59,643 nt of DNA from Lachnospiraceae bacterium UBA7054 (GTDB lineage: Bacteria > Bacillota > Clostridia > Lachnospirales > Lachnospiraceae): NCBI GenBank assembly GCA_002492725.1, contig DLAF01000062.1:1-59643 (forward strand), read 5' to 3'. Position numbers and translations under genes: made by a program. Within the stretch, counting starts at the first letter, position 1; every line of letters begins with the position of its first letter. This document shows positions 58,529 through 59,643 of the stretch, in pieces. The notes beneath the pieces are model-generated. The model was not told the DNA's origin. It made no database searches and was given only the letters and a program-made list of their open reading frames with translations.

Positions 58529-59365
58529 ATGCTTCTGGCGGTTATTAAAATTATATTTTGCTCTGCTGCGGTGCTTGCCGTATTGTATCTGCTGGCAATT
58601 ATGCCGCGTATTCTAAAAAGACCCGATACTTCACTCTTTAAAAAGGTATATTTTGCCCACAGAGGTCTCCATGACAATGCGGGCGATGCGCCGGAGAACT
58701 CCATGGCGGCTTTTGGAAAAGCGGTGGAAGCAGGGCTTGGCATGGAACTGGATGTACAGGTCACAAAGGACGGTATTCCGGTTATTTTTCATGATTTCAA
58801 ATTGGAGAGGATTTGTGGCGCGGAGGGGAAGATCGTAGAGCACACCTACGAGGAACTGCTGGCATATACGCTCTGTCATTCTAAGGAGCAGATTCCAAGA
58901 CTGTCCGATCTGCTTGAGATGGTGGACGGCAGGGTGCCTTTGATCGTGGAGATCAAGGCGGAGACGGCGAATGTTTCCGGCTGTGAAGCTATAGACAAGC
59001 TGTTGCGCGCTTACCATGGCGCTTACTGTATCGAATCTTTCAATCCCATGGTATTGTGGTGGTTTCGCAGACATCACGGGGAGGTGGTCCGGGGGCAGCT
59101 TTCCTCGAATTTTCGCAGGGAAGGCGAGTACTGGAATATTCTCTATTTTGCCATGACGCACCTTCTGTTTAATTTTTTGACCAAGCCTGACTTCATAGCT
59201 TATAACCACAAGTTCAGCGAGGAGCCCGGCAGAAGGATCTGCAGGCGTCTCTACCGGCATCCTGCGGCAGCTTGGACGATCCGCAGCGAGAAAGATCTGC
59301 AGGCGCTTAGGGGTGAGTACGATGTGTTTATTTTTGACAGCTTTCTTCCGGCCGGCGTAAAGTAA
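58529..59365 (+). CDS. glycerophosphodiester phosphodiesterase, membrane-anchored
   Basis: Hydrolyses glycerophosphodiesters to glycerol-3-phosphate and an alcohol. The 278-residue protein has an N-terminal membrane segment (about 1-25), then the GDPD TIM barrel with FAHRGLHDN (catalytic His44), APENSMAAFGKAVEAGLGMELDVQ with the metal-binding Glu-x-Asp, and IPVIFHDFKLERICG with the second catalytic His. The ATG at 58529 with AAAGGTGG 8 nt upstream is preferred to GTG 58517, which lies inside that site. It is cotranscribed with the small protein and ends before a clear terminator. Confidence 0.93.
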   Translation: MLLAVIKIIFCSAAVLAVLYLLAIMPRILKRPDTSLFKKVYFAHRGLHDNAGDAPENSMAAFGKAVEAGLGMELDVQVTKDGIPVIFHDFKLERICGAEGKIVEHTYEELLAYTLCHSKEQIPRLSDLLEMVDGRVPLIVEIKAETANVSGCEAIDKLLRAYHGAYCIESFNPMVLWWFRRHHGEVVRGQLSSNFRREGEYWNILYFAMTHLLFNFLTKPDFIAYNHKFSEEPGRRICRRLYRHPAAAWTIRSEKDLQALRGEYDVFIFDSFLPAGVK

Positions 59366-59419
59366 TTGTGACGTTTTGGCCTTCTTTGGGAATCGACAGG
59401 CACTTTCACACGCTAATCT

Positions 59420-59449
59420 GACAAATATTTTGCAGTATTTGTCTTTTTT
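59420..59449 (+). terminator. terminator after the GDPD gene
   Basis: GACAAATA (59420-59427) pairs with TATTTGTC (59436-59443) around an 8-nt loop and is followed by six T (59444-59449). A perfect 12-bp palindrome TGAAAATTTTCA (59454-59465) comes just after, before the ppdK promoter. Confidence 0.85.
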
Positions 59450-59493
59450 ATTGTGAAAATTTTCAAAAAAGCAGTGTTAAAATTTCAAATATA

Positions 59494-59502
59494 TGGTAAA
59501 AT
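59494..59502 (+). promoter_or_regulatory. extended -10 promoter of ppdK
   Basis: TG plus one base (59494-59496) then TAAAAT (59497-59502); no good -35 is seen. The leader of about 50 nt contains a small inverted repeat GCTA/TAGC (59507-59520) and ends in AAAGGAG. Confidence 0.5.
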
Positions 59503-59559
59503 AGATGCTAGCTTAGTAGCTTGTTTGAGTGAAAATTCGCAGGCGGAGAAAGGAGCATA

Positions 59560-59643
59560 GTGAGCAATATGGCGAAATGGGTTTATTTATTTGAGGAAGG
59601 GAATGCGGATATGCGTAATCTCCTGGGCGGCAAGGGCGCCAAC
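59560..59643 (+). CDS. ppdK: pyruvate, phosphate dikinase, N-terminal fragment (cut by window end)
   Basis: Interconverts pyruvate, ATP and phosphate with phosphoenolpyruvate, AMP and pyrophosphate. Only 28 codons are inside the window, but WVYLFEEGNADMRNLLGGKG is the highly conserved start of clostridial PPDK, containing the glycine-rich nucleotide-binding GGKGAN loop. The GTG at 59560 has AAAGGAG (59549-59555) at 4-nt spacing and is the likelier start; the in-frame ATG at 59569 is the alternative. The gene is incomplete. Confidence 0.88.
   Translation, partial: MSNMAKWVYLFEEGNADMRNLLGGKGAN

Noticed and set aside
1..59643. CRISPR arrays, tRNA or rRNA genes, transposase or integrase genes
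   Set aside because: I looked for regular spaced repeats, tRNA-like cloverleaf ends and recombinase motifs and saw none; only the non-coding inverted-repeat elements listed as repeats were found.

Overview
The window looks like a chromosomal segment of a Gram-positive anaerobe of the Clostridia, most likely family Lachnospiraceae. The evidence is the rimP-nusA-ylxR-L7Ae-infB-rbfA-nrnA-truB-ribF order, strong AGGAGG-type ribosome binding sites, sigma-A-like promoters with 16-18 bp spacers, a pyrB-pyrI pair, a fused FolB-FolK enzyme, many hybrid histidine kinases and large lipoprotein solute-binding proteins. The species assignment is inference; no rRNA or tRNA gene is present. The first gene starts just inside the window behind its own promoter, and the last (pyruvate phosphate dikinase) is cut by the window end.

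Region by region. 0-8.7 kb: the translation and RNA-maturation operon rimP to ribF. 8.8-12.0 kb: a Na/phosphate symporter with a PhoU-like tail, a secreted SH3-NlpC/P60 cell-wall hydrolase and a small membrane protein. 12.0-15.8 kb: rpsO and pnp, with a leader and a large intergenic hairpin, then a response regulator with an HD-GYP output domain. 15.8-18.8 kb: pyrB-pyrI and a nitroreductase on the minus strand, a PH-domain protein and a CmpB-like membrane protein. 18.9-22.6 kb: a folate cluster (folC, folE, folP, folB-folK). 22.7-31.0 kb: a membrane-anchored DUF5050-like protein, then the plus-strand run pheA, DUF815 ATPase, Ppx/GppA, polyphosphate kinase, maf and a small acidic protein. 31.0-34.4 kb: an ABC-F ATPase, a PHP phosphoesterase and a HAD phosphatase on the minus strand.

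34.6-59.6 kb is the accessory part. It holds an OmpR-type two-component system (minus strand), two translationally overlapping hybrid sensor kinases and a chemoreceptor. After these come an isolated AT-rich BECR-like nuclease gene flanked by a structured inverted repeat, and two paralogous small lipoproteins. Next are three tandem giant lipoproteins, each apparently fusing an Asp-box propeller-like domain to a family-1 solute-binding domain, followed by two importer permeases and an HlyD-like adaptor. No ABC ATPase is encoded with them. A 46-residue protein, a glycerophosphodiester phosphodiesterase and ppdK follow.

The most interesting signal is regulatory. Three sites share one exact layout: YTTAGAG, 4 bp, TTTASAG, 7 bp, then an extended -10 (TGN-TANNAT). 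One precedes the two-component operon itself and the other two precede the two small lipoprotein genes that head the solute-binding protein cluster. This predicts that the two-component system autoregulates and controls the lipoprotein/importer locus about 8 kb away. A second motif, AAACT-N3-CTA-N3-TAG-N3-AGTTT, occurs twice: before the first lipoprotein and just before the permease genes. The 45-58 kb locus is therefore my candidate for an undescribed, envelope-linked sensing and uptake (or stress) system; its substrate is unknown.
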